Below, piece after piece: positions 1 through 12,329 of a stretch of 64,000 bases of DNA. The translations under genes were made by a program, and so were the position numbers. The stretch covers positions 9,606,001 to 9,670,000 of the forward strand of contig CAMRHE010000012.1 in the NCBI GenBank assembly GCA_947044405.1. Reading direction: 5' to 3'. Position 1 is the stretch's first letter. Every line of letters starts with the position of its first letter. The DNA is from Leptodactylus fallax. Lineage: Eukaryota; Chordata; Amphibia; Anura; Leptodactylidae. Below the pieces are notes generated by a model. The model ran no database searches, had not been told where the DNA came from, and worked only from the letters and a program-made list of their open reading frames with translations.

Positions 1-180
1 TTTTTTAATACTTTAACTTAAATATAATCCTACACTATAGCTATTGTTGTGCATTATAATTTGCACTAGTGATAACAAATATATATTTTTATTTATTTAG
101 TTATTTTTATGGGTCCTTGAAGTTGCTTATAATTTGGCCAGTAATGGGCAACCACCTCAGGTGTAGCCCAGTGCAGGTAC

Positions 181-425
181 CTCAGGTGTAACCATTGGAG
201 GTATGGCCCCCCTGGTGTGCCATCAGAGGTATGGCCCCCTGGTGTGGAGGGGTAACCATCGGAGGTATGGCCCCCTGGTGTGGAGGGGTAACCATCGGAG
301 GTATGGCCCCCTGGAGTGGAGGGGTAACTGTCGGAGGTGTGGCCCCCTGGTGTGGAGGGGTAACCATCGGAGGTATGGACCCCAGGAGTGGAGAGGTAAC
401 CATCGGAGGTATGGACCACCTGGTT
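181..425. repeat. 36-bp minisatellite
   Basis: The motif GGAGGTATGG recurs at 261, 297, 333, 369 and 405, an exact 36-bp period, with shorter or degenerate copies at 197 and 225. Each unit also carries CCCCTGG and GGGGTAAC blocks. The overlapping open frames on both strands here follow from the period being a multiple of three and are not genes. A 16-base A run follows at about 448-463. Confidence 0.92.
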
Positions 426-463
426 TCTGCAAACCAATTTTTCATTTAAAAAAAAAAAAAAAA

Positions 464-2297
464 GACCCCGTTAGGGTAAGTCCCTAGGGTCATGGCTATC
501 AGTTTTCACATGTCTGTGCAATAAATTGAGCCCTCCGAGCCAGTGGTGGCTGCGGCTGGAGGGAGAGAAAAATATTTAAAATAAAGCGGGCATGTTTTTG
601 ATAAAAATCTATAGCTTCAAGGACCATTTCTGTTGACTTAATGAAGATATATTACCATTTATATTGACCAATTCATATTTCTCTTAAGGTTACTGACAGT
701 GTGATACAGCCATAGATGCAGTAGAGTGTCTATCGCAGCCGGCAAGCGAATGGAGCCCAGCACTGCTCATCATGATAACCCCATGCTCTGCATGCAGGAG
801 CTATATAGTCCTGTAGCTCCCTAGCGGAATGGGCAGCATCAGGATGGTGCTGGCCCAGGTCCAGCAAGAGAGAGAATTTTAGCTTCAAATTTCAGTCTGG
901 GTCCCCTTGGGTCGGTGCATGCGGCTAAGGGTAAAGGTCATCAAGTGCTCTGAAAATAATTGAGATATGACAGGAGAGGATATCTCACTGCCTTCAAAGA
1001 CTCCTGTAAATCGAGCAGATCGTGGGCTTATTCTCATCATTATAAGCATCATTTCATGGCTTGTTTTACTGTTGATGTGGTTGGGACTCATCAAACAACA
1101 ATGGTGAGGTTTTTCACTACCGTAAGTTCTCTGTGGTTGCTGTAATATCTGGAGAAGCTGAGGCACAGCAAGTACTTTTCTCTTCCCTTCTTTATACTCT
1201 CTATGTCTTTCCTGGCAATATAAGTGGGTATAGGGTTGCCAATGAATATAAATGGACAGTCCTAGTTTTTAGGGGCAGAGGTATTCCTTGAAGAGGTCTT
1301 ATCTCATACATAGTATATACAGCTATATCATTTGTTTACATTTACCACCATAAGTGGGACCCCACACCACATAAGTGGGAAGTATATAATTATATGCATA
1401 AATGGTTGGCATTTACATGTTTGCGGTATGGCGGAATCCCCCTTGTATACCGGTTTATGGTAATTTCAGTATTATAAGCTATTTCTCCTTACTGGTTTCT
1501 AACTACAGCCATTCCCTTTAGTTGCATTTTCAGCAACATTCATAGCTTAGTATTGTAGAGAAGATGGTATGTGACTTATAAATACGTAGTATATAAAGTT
1601 TCTAGAGGGCTATTGCATTCCTAATCAGCTGGGTGGTGGTCGAGTCCATTTAAGGTGTCAAATGGCCTCTCTGTGGCGGTTGAGGAGTCAGGTGGAAGTT
1701 GCAGGCAAGTTATTGTAGACTTATTTTAACTACCTCATGGTGGTGAACAGGCTGAGCTTTGGAAATGGCCAGCCTGAAGGATGTCGTAATAGTAACGTCA
1801 TCCAGGGGCGGGCACAGTGGTTAAGCACAGGGCTGTTGGTGCCCTTAAAGTGTACTGGCTCTGCTAGAATTGCAAGCTTTATTGCTGTCTGGCCGGCTGC
1901 TGGGGATCTCACAGGATTTGTGAATCCCAATGGTCTAGCACTTCACCTGACTCCTTCTGTGATTATTTTAGTTTTGTGATTTAAATAAAGCTGTGGCCAT
2001 TTTGACACCCAAAATAGTGTTTTGTGCGTTTGTTCAAAAGTCAATGTTTACTGTAGTTTGGGTGATTTTAAGAAGGAGTGGGGGTTCATCCCATATCCAA
2101 AAGTCATGGAACTGTGCCTGAACAACTGCACCTTCAGTCACATACAGCGGCAATGGTTGCTTCATGTAAAATGCACACTGATCAACATGCTGTATCACCA
2201 GCACAGAAAATCTGCCAGTGTAATGTTCTTTAAAGGGTCCAGAATTGAAAGAAACAATGCAAAATATTCTAAATGAAATATGTAAATAGCCACATAT
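464..2297. other. non-coding, apparently unique intron
   Basis: I see no coding exon or clear transposon. The stretch 1625-2020 is GC-richer than its surroundings and ends in an AATAAA signal (1984-1989), so it could be an old retroelement or LTR 3' end. I found no terminal repeat to support that. Confidence 0.4.
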
Positions 2298-2301
2298 TTA
2301 A

Positions 2302-2681
2302 AGGGAACCGGTCACCATGAAAATGTTGTGTATGTTATAGAGCAGGGGGAGCTGAGCAGATTGATAAATAATTTTGTGGAAAAGATTCAATATAATTTGT
2401 CATTTATTTATTTCTCTGTTCTGTCTATGCATAGGAGGAATACTTGAGTCCTGTGGGTGATCCTTACAGTGACTGAGTGATATGCACAGTCATAGAGGGG
2501 AGGCTGTCATTCATTGTTAGGATCGCCCACTGGACTCAGCATACAAAGAACAGAGAAATAAATGGATAAATAAGTTAACCTGAATATTTTCTACAAAACT
2601 GTATATCAATCTGCTCAGCTCCTCCTGCTCTATAACATGCTGCCTGCAGCTTAGACTGCATTTTCACAGTGACAAGTTCCC
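2302..2681. mobile_element. palindromic TTAA-type MITE
   Basis: A non-autonomous DNA transposon made almost wholly of two inverted arms. The left arm begins AAGGGAACCGGTCACC and the right arm ends GTGACAAGTTCCCTT. Internal blocks also pair, including the GAGCTGAGCAGATTGAT segment at about 2350 and its inverse near 2610. A TTAA at 2298-2301 and a degenerate TTCA on the right fit a TTAA target site. The copy at 32587-34395 is the same family. Confidence 0.75.
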
Positions 2682-2685
2682 TTCA

Positions 2686-3288
2686 AGAGTAAAAACTATA
2701 CATATAACGTATGGTAACATAACTTTAGCAAGTGATTTATTTTACTAGTTATTATTGAAATGACAGGCTGCCCCTGTGTAAATATTGGTTTAGCTCATAA
2801 AATGGCTACCTCACCATATACAGGCAGTATGCTTTCTATAAACAGGTGTTAATTGCAAATCTAACCACACGCCCATGCTGGAAAAAGGGTGAACCAGGTA
2901 GCGTGCCTCCAACATCCCAGTAATACTGCATTTTTTTATTTTTTTTTTTAACTCGCTCCAATCTTTCTATGTTGGAGCTTGTTGTTTGTAAAGAAGAACG
3001 TGGATGAAAATGAGGTGAGGAGCCTGACATTCCTTAGTGGTGATGAATATGAATGAAATACACAAGGATGACTGGTGAGCCAACTGCAAACACTTTCTTC
3101 CTAGCGCTGCTACTATCCATCGACTCGATGAGGATCCCAAATACACCTGAGAGAGACAATACAATACACATCACATTTTGCAGACAGTACTGTGTAGACA
3201 AAAAGAGTGTACATTTTCTTTTATCACACAGACATACAAGAACTGTACATCCAAGTAAAGAATCATTAAAAAATTTGCCTCCAATCCT
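2686..3288. other. non-coding, nothing recognised
   Basis: AT-rich sequence before the Tc1 nest. Short overlapping open frames at 2967-3315 on the minus strand show no recognisable domain and no convincing splice context. Confidence 0.4.
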
Positions 3289-3513
3289 TAGAGTAATGTG
3301 AAAAACAAAGTACACCTTCTTTGAATCATATGATTTAACGTATCAGGACATAATAATAAAAAAAAAAATCTGGTTCTTAGAAGCCATAAAATTACATAAA
3401 TAAAACCTCAGAAGAAAAAAAAAAATTTCCACCATTTCATTATTTATTCAAAGGAATAAAGCCAAAATACAAACGCCAAGTCTGGAAACGTAAGTACACG
3501 TCATGTATCAATA

Positions 3514-4453
<940 letters not shown>

Positions 4454-4643
4454 TAGCTCATAGAACTAGCTTTAGTAGCAGTAACTTAAAGTAACGGTTT
4501 TCCATATAGCTTTGTCAGTCTCTCAAATCATTCTAGAGGAATTTGCTTGTGTGCTTGGGATCATTGTCCTGTTGTATGACCCAATTTCGGGCAAGCTGTA
4601 GCTGTTGGACAGATGTTCTCACATTTGACTCTAGAATACTTCA

Positions 4644-5245
4644 CTATATAGAGGAGTTCATGGACAGCTCAATGGCTACAAGGTGCCCAGGTTCTGCGCC
4701 TGCAAAACAAGCCAATATCACCACCCCTCTACTACTGTGCTTGGAAGCTGGTGTTAGGTGTTTGTGTTGATATGTAGTGTTTGTTTTATGCCAAACTTGG
4801 CAATGTTCGTTACGCCCAAACAGCTCCACTTTGATCTCACCCATCCAAAGGACCTTGTTCCAGGGGTCCTTTGGATTGTTCAGATGCAAGTTTGCAATTT
4901 TAAACCATGCTGCCATGTTCCTTTTAGAAAGAATAGGCTTTCTTCTGACAACCCTTTCAAACAAGTCACTCTTGTTCAGTCTTTTTAAAATTGTACTGTC
5001 ATGAACTTGAACATTTAACATGCTGAGTGAGGGCTGTAGAGTCTGAGATGTTTAAGTCTTGGGTTTTTTGCAATCTGACTATGGGATGAATTTGTTGAGA
5101 CACCTACTCCTGGGAAGATTGTCAACCTTCTTGACTGTATTTCAATTGTGAATAACTGATGGACTTCAGATAGTTTGGAAATGGCCTTATAACCCTTCCC
5201 AGATTGATGAGCAGCAACAGTGCTTCTCTAAGATGGTTGCTGATG
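4644..5245 (-). pseudogene. decayed Tc1 transposase of the outer element
   Basis: Minus-strand remnant of a Tc1/mariner transposase, the nuclear enzyme that cuts and pastes the element at TA sites. The clearest part is a 125-codon open stretch (4644-5021) with the family blocks FERVVRRKPILSKRNMAA and VELFGRN. The first catalytic aspartate, normally in W-T/S-D-E-T, is replaced in WMGEIK. The later DDE residues appear to lie in a deleted segment. Weaker similarity to the N-terminal DNA-binding part runs from 5021 to 5245, where the LINE interrupts it near the expected start codon; the frame seems to resume with a CAT (reverse ATG) at 6813-6815. It cannot encode an active enzyme. Confidence 0.75.
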
Positions 5246-5248
5246 TCT

Positions 5249-5284
5249 TTTTTTTTAATAATAATAATAATAATAATAATAATA
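5249..5284. repeat. (AAT)n microsatellite, LINE tail
   Basis: A T run followed by about eight AAT/ATA units marks the 3' terminus of the minus-strand LINE. Confidence 0.9.
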
Positions 5285-5465
5285 GTCTTTTAATAGTCCC
5301 ACAATGGGGAAATTCAGTGTGTTACAGCAGCAAAGATAAGCAGATACAAATACAAATACAACATGTACAGGAATGTTCCAAGGTGAGAGGCATTACAATA
5401 ATAGCAGACAGACAGATAGGACGTAGCAGAGGGGGGGGGGGGGATTTAACAGGCAGAGAGATATT

Positions 5466-6812
5466 TCAGTTCTCTGTGTGGAATGATCTCCGCTTAGGTC
5501 GGTGTTGGTTGTACAGCCTAACCGTGGTGGGGAGGAAAGACTTCCGATAGCGCTCCTTCTCACACCTAGGGTGGAGCAGTCGGTCACTGACAGTACTGCT
5601 CAGCGCGATCACAGTCTCATGCATGGGATGGGACTTCTTCTTCTGCTTGGAGCTCACCACGGACAGTATCCTTTTGTCACCCACCACCTGCACTGGGTCC
5701 AGTGGGCTCCCCAGGACAGAGCTGGCCCTTCTAATCAGCTTGTCGAGTCTATTCCTATCCCTGGTTGATATACTGCTCCCCCAGCAGGCCACTCCAAAGA
5801 AGATGGCTGATGCCACTACCGAGTTGAAGAAAGTTCTAAGAAGTGCCCCCCGGATTCCAAAGGCTCTCAGCTTCCTAAGCAGGCAGAGCCTGCTGTGGCC
5901 CTTCCTGTACAGGACCTCCATATGATCTGCCCAGTCCAGCTTATTATTAAGGAGCAAACCCAGGTACTTATAGGTGTTCACAATCTCGATGCCCGTCCCC
6001 AGGATGTCCACTGGTTTAGGAGGGCTTCTGCCTTTACGGAAGTCCACCACCATCTCCTTGGTCTTCCCCGCTTTAATCTTCAGGTGGTTCCGGTGGCACC
6101 AGTCCACAAAAAAACGGTTCAGTTCTCTGTACTCCCTGTCATCATCATCTGTGATGAGACCCACTATTGCAGAGTCGTCAGAATACGTCTGTAGGTAGCA
6201 GCTGGATGAGTTGCACCTAAAATCTGCAGTGTACAGTGTGAAGAGGAAAGAGGCGAGAACCGTACCCTGAGGTGCCCCCGTATTACAGATCACGGTACCT
6301 GACACACAGTCTTGGGCTCTCACGTATTGAGGTTGATTTGTGAGGTAGTCTAGGATCCAGTTGGAGAGGTGGTGGTCCACTCCAGCAAGGGCCAGCTTGT
6401 CTCTCAGTAACCTGGGCTGTATGGTGTTAAAAGCACTGGAGAAGTCAAAGAACATTATTCTCACTGTGTTCCCTGGTTTCTCCAGGTGAGACAGAGCCCT
6501 GTGCAGAAGATGGATGATTGCATCATCTACCCCGATGCCCGGCCGATAAGCAAACTGGAGGGGGTCCATAGCGGGGCTCACTAGAGGGCGGAGATGTGTG
6601 AGAACCAATCTCTCCAAGATCTTCATCAGGTGGGATGTCAGTGCCACAGGTCTGTAGTCATTGAGGTCCATAGGGTGGGGTTTCTTTGGAACTGGTACCA
6701 CACAAGAAGATTTCCATAATTCAGGGACTATTTCCTGCCTCAGGCTCATATTATACATATATGTAATTATACCACACAGCTGGTCCCCGCAAGTCTTAAT
6801 TAGCCTATTTGA
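5466..6812 (-). CDS. LINE reverse transcriptase, C-terminal ~448 residues
   Basis: Open frame of an L2/CR1-clade reverse transcriptase, which copies LINE RNA into nuclear DNA by target-primed reverse transcription. RT motifs appear in order: NDYRPVALTS, motif A FFDFSSAFNTIQP, motif B GAPQGTVLASFLF, motif C YSDDSAIVG, then the thumb block YKYLGLLLNNKLDW. The ending FLPTTVRLYNQH matches the C-terminus usual for this group. The frame has no stop or frameshift from the truncation point to its terminator, so the insertion looks fairly young. The apparent upstream ATG at 6851 lies in flanking Tc1 DNA, so the first 13 residues of the open frame are not LINE. Endonuclease and N-terminus are missing. 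Confidence 0.88.
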   Translation of the reverse strand, partial: SNRLIKTCGDQLCGIITYMYNMSLRQEIVPELWKSSCVVPVPKKPHPMDLNDYRPVALTSHLMKILERLVLTHLRPLVSPAMDPLQFAYRPGIGVDDAIIHLLHRALSHLEKPGNTVRIMFFDFSSAFNTIQPRLLRDKLALAGVDHHLSNWILDYLTNQPQYVRAQDCVSGTVICNTGAPQGTVLASFLFTLYTADFRCNSSSCYLQTYSDDSAIVGLITDDDDREYRELNRFFVDWCHRNHLKIKAGKTKEMVVDFRKGRSPPKPVDILGTGIEIVNTYKYLGLLLNNKLDWADHMEVLYRKGHSRLCLLRKLRAFGIRGALLRTFFNSVVASAIFFGVACWGSSISTRDRNRLDKLIRRASSVLGSPLDPVQVVGDKRILSVVSSKQKKKSHPMHETVIALSSTVSDRLLHPRCEKERYRKSFLPTTVRLYNQHRPKRRSFHTEN

Positions 6813-7144
6813 CATTGTGTTAGCACACACCTGAAGGCTCAAGACCAGCAAACTTCTGCTTTCATGGAGGTGGTGACACTTGCTGATGACCAGTTATTCG
6901 AAGATATTTGATTAGCAGCACCCGGCTACTCCTTACCCTCTTAATTCCTGTAAAAGCGATAAGGGTGCACTGAATGTTTCACACATTGCGCTAGTTCTTA
7001 AATAAATAATCACACAGTGTAAATTGTCATTTGTTTATCTGAGGTTTTATATACATTTTAAAGGACCAGATGTTTTCTTTTTATTATGTTCTGATACTTA
7101 AAACCATAGAATTTGAAGAGGGTGTCACTTTTCTCATGACTGTA

Positions 7145-7980
7145 TGTACATACATATGATGAATGTACCCTATTACCCCCTCTATCTAAAGAACCAAATG
7201 GTCACTGTTTGTACAGGATACTGCTTCTGCTAGGCACAGACCTCTGTGGCTTCTACTGTAGGGATGTTTGCAATGAACACATAAAATTACCATATAATGC
7301 ATAGCACCGCTCTACACTGAATAATAACTCCACCGACACAATGAGTTAAACTGAGGAATCTCACACAGAGCAATGTTTTAAGTTCACATTCAACAGGTGG
7401 GGAGGATTCAGGCCAGAGGTTCCTGTCGCTGGTTCTAACTTGCCCGGAAGATTTGTTTCCTCCTATAACATAAACCGTTTTCCAAAAATGCACAAATTAT
7501 AACAAATTTTATGTCTTTCTTAGAAAGGTATTTGAGAGAAAAAAAACACTTGAAAGCATTCAAGCACAGGGGAAGCTCTTGGCTGAACACTAGATGAGGA
7601 CCTGCCAGGTGAGAAATAGCATGGGGAAATAAAGCTGTCTTATCCTATTAGATATTTAAGGAAGGTAAATATGTGTCCAGATAGAGCAAGACACATATGG
7701 CCTTGTAGAATATGCCATACATGTATTAAAAAGACTTCATATGTAGAGGCGGCCTTCCTCGGTACAGAAGTGTACCACTCTCTGGGATGTATTCTCACTT
7801 TTAAGTTGTGTAAACAATCCATACGGTATAACAAAAGCTGCTATACCCCAAAACAACATCTGTAACAGGCCCAGAGAACTTGCATGAACTTTGTAGTACG
7901 GACATATTTTATGCAGCAGAGGAAACAATATGAAGTGCAAGTACAACCTCTGTACCTCATACACAGAATATTTGAAAGTA
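7145..7980. other. non-coding, nothing recognised
   Basis: Apparently unique sequence between the Tc1 nest and the Tigger-like MITE. There are no splice-flanked open frames and no terminal repeats that I can see. Confidence 0.4.
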
Positions 7981-8388
7981 CAGTAATACCTCGTACACTC
8001 GCGTTTCCGAATTTGCGAATTCACAGATTCGCAATATTTTTTTGGCAACTAACATATATAGATTTTGCTCTTTTTTTTCAGATCTGTGAAATTTAATTAA
8101 AAAAAACACCTTCGCTATTGGGTAGTAGCGTCCTGTTCGTTACGTACCCGGTAATTAGTTTCATTTTACTGTGAGTGTATAAGAAAAATGAATGAATGTA
8201 TTAATATACAGTACTGTACAGTATACTTTAGTATACTGTACAGTACTGTAGGGTAAAGTTTATTGATATTTAGGGGTTAAACATTAGAAATCGGCATTGT
8301 AAGCGCTTCTAAGCGCTTGTACCAAACATTCGCGAATCCTCGCGATCCGCTCTGTAACCTAACCTCGCGAATGTACGAGGTATTACTG
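7981..8388. mobile_element. Tigger/pogo-like MITE
   Basis: A 408-bp non-autonomous DNA element with terminal inverted repeats CAGTAATACCTCGTACACTC on the left and the inverse on the right, differing at about one position. TA is duplicated at 7979-7980 and 8389-8390. CAGTNNTACCTCG-type ends are characteristic of pogo/Tigger elements. The interior has CG-containing repeats of the TIR and a GTACAGTACTGTA palindrome near 8220-8250, but no transposase. Confidence 0.85.
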
Positions 8389-8479
8389 TATACCTAATAA
8401 TGTCACTAAAACTCACTCAGCTATGTCACCGCACATTGCAAGGATAAAGAAAACAATGGGGAAAATTTAAGCAAGATGC

Positions 8480-8816
8480 CCCAGAATTCTTGTCAAAAAA
8501 TTGTCTTACATGCTTGCACCTCTTTTACAACTTGGAAAAACTAAGGGCATGGCTCTGCAGACAGGAGCATGGCTTAATCGAAGGTGGGCATGGCCTGGGT
8601 TGCGACAACATTCACCAAAAAATGCATCAAATGTTGGCACATTTTTCTGGCATAAACTAAGCGAACTAATAGGAGGTGTAAAGTTAGACTAGGCAGTCTA
8701 ATAATGCGACAGATTTATTATTCAACATTAGACACTTTGATAAAGCTGGCACAATCTAAGACTGTCTAAGTCTGCACTGTCTAACGTTTAGATAATATTA
8801 GTAAATCTGCCCCAAT
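8480..8816. repeat. dispersed MITE-like repeat
   Basis: The segment AACTAATAGGAGGTGTAAAG and the following GACTAGGCAGTCTAATAATG (8663-8710) have a diverged copy at about 24317-24375. The end AGTAAATCTGCCCCA is of the palindromic 'aaatttatcaagac' MITE type also seen at 11925 and 60571. Exact ends are unclear. Confidence 0.45.
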
Positions 8817-8819
8817 GAT

Positions 8820-10205
8820 ATCAAACATTATTAGAGACGATAAACAGTGATTTTTCTGCACAGGCATAAGATGGAGACATTGCAGCACACGGATAAAAAA
8901 AGCACCCGAATAATACAGTAATCATGATTATAATGCAATACTATAAAGGGATAATGCTACAAAAGTAGAAGAAAGCATAGTGATGTCATAGTACATGGAT
9001 ACTAGACACTGAAAAGCCAAAGGAAAGGTTCATTGCACACAGTGATGTCATAGAATGAGAACTATGCACACAATGTCACAGAACAGGTATAATAAACATT
9101 GAGAGTTCACAGCTATAATGAACACTGCATCATACTATAAAACCAGACCAATCCATGCACCATCATCTGTATCATTACTATATTGTACACTATGTATGTA
9201 TATATACTTCATTTACCTTTACAATGACATTTAACATTGGATGATACTTTACAACATGTAAAGCACAATCACAGACAGATATAGCGTGGATGTATGTGTA
9301 AGTTACGACACAAACTTAATATTTCTGCCTGGTATTTTGTTATACATCTTGCAGAGCTCTAGGTGCTTTTCCTATGTAAGCAACCTTGATTTCAGAGACA
9401 GGACAAAGCATAAATCATTTGAGTTTTTCAGGTCTCTGGTTGCAGCAGCACATGCCATGAAAATCAATCCTATTTTTAGATGCAAAGCCGAAGGGGAAGA
9501 TTGCCATTTAGGGGAATATCCCATGGAATTGTTAAAGGAAGTAACATCTGCATGTAAAAGGCAGCAAACAAATGTCAGCCTATACAGAAACAAGTCAGAG
9601 AGGAAATGGAGCCACAAACTTTACATAAACATCAAATACGCTTTAGCTGGAGCAGCATAATAAATCAATGATGTGAGTTAATGAAGCTGATGCAGGCATT
9701 ATGGAGTAAAAATATGTCCGTCCATGAACACAAGCTCATGATGAGCGGAGCAGCACCAAACATAATCCAATATGCTGTAGATTGTACACAGTGCTAGTGC
9801 AGTGTTTCCTTTTTCTAAGAGCCTCTAAAGTGCTCCAGCTGGCAAATAGTTTAATGCTGTGAGAGCCGTGTCTAGCGGGCATCACATTAATAGCAAGCAG
9901 TGTTTTCTTTGACTTCCCTGTAAAGAGTAATACTGTGTGCGTCTAAGGAAAACCCCAGTCTAAAGTCTGCAGCACTGAAGTACAGACTTGATGAGATGTG
10001 AACAAATACTGCTTAGAGTCAGGGGTTTAACTAAAGTGTCACCTGGGCCCTGGTTCCTGGAGGGGCCCTCTGTCACATAAAATGACACTAGCATTATAAA
10101 TAGAACATAGTAGGTGGGAGCCCTGTTATAGGTTTTACACTTGGACCCAGTTATGCTGCTCATCATTGAAGTTTCTAGAATTGTTTGTTTTAAATTTTTT
10201 TTTTT
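8820..10205. other. non-coding; degenerate GTGATGTCATAG repeats and orphan ORF
   Basis: Between 8960 and 9130 the motif AGTGATGTCATAG recurs imperfectly, giving a weak tandem pattern. A 124-codon open frame at 9286-9660 (+) has no domain that I recognise and no evident splice or promoter context. The rest is apparently unique. Confidence 0.35.
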
Positions 10206-10208
10206 TTG

Positions 10209-10818
10209 AAGTGACACTCCAACTTTTTTTTAAGGTTTTTTTTTATAGCTATGCAAGGTAGTCCGGTAAGAAGACTCAAAATCTGCTGTTGCTGATGCTC
10301 TCACCCACTCTTCAGACTGTCCGACACAGGAACAGGTGATTTCCCCAATGGGCCCCTGACCTAGGGGGGCTAATGGACCCACTAGACTGTGAGTATGATC
10401 ACCAGAGGTTCTTTTAAAGCTGCACCAACCACTGCTGATAACTATAGGGAAAGTAATAAGGACATGGTGACCTGTCTGAGAGGTGGGAACTATGGGCAGT
10501 AAGTAACAAAGGGGACTACAAGAAGATGATTATGTGAGTGGAAGAGGAGGGGCAGAGAGGCAGAAGAGATAGGGCAGGAGTTTGATGGGGTCACATGGTA
10601 CCTCTCAATAGTATCTGTAGCAGCAAAGATCTCCTGTTTGTACAGAAACCCATGCTAGAAAAATAAGGTGATTATGTGACTTACTAAACCCAGTAAAAAG
10701 CAGGAAACGCACTGTGAGTAGACAACTATTACTACTGCGGGGATGTTCTTTTCAGGCACTATATTTAGTATAAAAAAAACAAACAAAACAAAAAAAACAC
10801 TGGAGTTTCCCTTTAGAA
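10209..10818. mobile_element. probable TTAA-type MITE
   Basis: The left end GAAGTGACACTCCAAC and the inverse of the right end (CTAAAGGGAAACTCCAGTG) share the ACTCCA core. Both are followed inward by T-rich or A-rich tracts. No coding potential. Boundaries are approximate. Confidence 0.5.
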
Positions 10819-11920
10819 TTAAGCCGGAGGAGAAGCTAGCTACTTCCTTCCTTTAGTCCCTATACTGGATCAATTGTTACAATCTTTGAAAACTTAAGAA
10901 CTACAGATTATTGTGAATGCTTGGGACTGTCTGACACATGCATAATGGGCAAATAACTATAAGATCACTGATACCATAGCATGGCTTACAGTCTATGGGC
11001 ATAAATTTGGCTAATAATAATTTTGGCATGTATCTGCATACTGAAAGACCAGACTTATAAAAGGAAATACTGAGATAGGTGACAGCAAACATGGCAGACA
11101 CACACAGTTCAGACTGTTATAGCATATCCAATGGATACCCATAAATGTCTGTAATAGTAATGTAATAATCCTTAAAGTTTAGAGTCAGTGTCACGTTTCC
11201 AGAGAAGGGTCGTCTTCTAATGCTAATAAAGTAATGTGTCCCATACGTTACTTATGTTAGTCAAAGACTGCAGTATTTTGTGGAGCAAGTTTTCCTCAAA
11301 GGATGCAGAGAAAGAATTCCGTTCCTGATGGACACATTATTGCCTGTAATATCTCTGCTCCAGAGTTAATTTGTAATTTCCTGATCTAGCTGAGATGCTC
11401 AATAATCTTGGCTCATTTTCACAACATATGTGGACCTCACTGCAGGAGTGAATGCAAAGTTAGCCCAAGAGGGAACTACCAAACCAGATCAACAATCTCT
11501 GGAAAGTGACAATCTAAAAATGTCCCAGTGCAGTGAGTAGTTTTTGCAAAGCTGTGCACTGCTCAGAAGGCTACATAGGCATCTCCCTTGTTAATATTTA
11601 TGCCATTACGAGCTGCAAGACCTGGTGTCTATGCATAGGGTATAAAAATTTCTGACCTGGATGTAAAGAGCAAATTAGTATTTTGGAGTTGGATTTGATA
11701 TCTATACAGTCTCTAAGTGGCCCACAAGGAAGCAGGTGAATCTCCCGATGGTCTTTTGAACCAGAGTGGGCCCCTGTGCCATCCACTGTCCATGCAGGGG
11801 ATCCTGCTTGGACAGTGGATGGTACAAAACACTTACTGTACATATTGTACAGTGGACCCCAAAATGTATTGTGCTGGTAGGTCCTAAGAAACCCAGCCTG
11901 ACATTGTATCTATAAAGACA
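10819..11920. other. non-coding, nothing recognised
   Basis: Apparently unique intronic sequence. A short inverted pair around 11775-11825 (CATCCACTGTCCA and its inverse) forms a local hairpin and nothing more. Confidence 0.4.
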
Positions 11921-11924
11921 ATGA

Positions 11925-12325
11925 GGCATGATTTATGAAGACTAGTGTTACCAACACTAGTCTACATAGCCCTGGAACCAGTGGAGGGTGTGCCTCATAT
12001 ATGACAAGACACACCCTTAACTGGGCTGTGCGCCTGAGGAGAAAATGTATGCCAGCTTGTAGCTGACATATATTTCCCGCATCATTTACGCCAGATTTCT
12101 GGCATAAATTATGATAAATTTGGCCAGTCAATGGCCGCACCCCATGCAAGCCTTCATCATGCCTCCCTAATAATTTGCACTAAGCGTGTAGTTAACATTC
12201 AGTGCCGTAATAGTACGGCGAATTAATGTTGCGGGCATAGGAGTTTAAAAAAAAAAAAAAGAATTGTGTCTTTTTATGCCTTGTACATCAGAAAACTGGC
12301 ATACAAGGCATAATAAATCTGGGCC
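11925..12325. repeat. palindromic MITE interrupted by a TIR-repeat fragment
   Basis: The left end GCATGATTTATGAAGACTAG and right end GGCATAATAAATCTGGGCCA are ends of the 'aaatttatcaagac' palindromic family. Inner blocks TATGCCAGCTTG and ACTGGCATACAAGGCAT also belong to it. From about 12165 to 12250 a fragment of a second repeat intervenes (GTGTAGTTAACATTCAGTGC to GCGGGCATAGGAG). It matches the left part of the 14040 element. A 14-base A run follows. Confidence 0.55.
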
Positions 12326-12329
12326 AATA

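Larger units (their letters stand above)
5249..6812 (-). mobile_element. 5'-truncated L2-like LINE inserted in old Tc1
   Basis: A non-LTR retrotransposon fragment on the minus strand with a reverse-transcriptase frame, a 3' UTR and an (ATT)n tail at about 5249-5284 on the plus strand. The 5' end stops abruptly at about 6812, where Tc1 sequence resumes (CATTGTGTTAGCACACACC). This is typical of incomplete reverse transcription. I see no clear target-site duplication, and about ten Tc1 bases seem lost at the junction. The endonuclease region is absent. Confidence 0.85.

Noticed and set aside
181..425. CRISPR-like regular spacing
   Set aside because: Adjacent direct repeats without unique spacers, in a vertebrate genome.
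93..487. Several overlapping open frames of 69-114 residues
   Set aside because: All lie on a 36-bp tandem repeat; they occur on both strands and in several frames and have no start context or domain.
1625..2020. Possible solo LTR or retroelement 3' end with AATAAA
   Set aside because: No paired terminal repeat, primer-binding site, TG...CA boundaries or target duplication could be fixed by eye.
2967..3315. Possible additional AFG2A exon on the minus strand
   Set aside because: Open frames have no similarity to AAA+ motifs and no matching splice sites.
9286..9660. 124-residue plus-strand open frame
   Set aside because: No recognised domain, no splice sites or promoter evidence, and surrounded by non-coding sequence. 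Recorded as an orphan ORF only.
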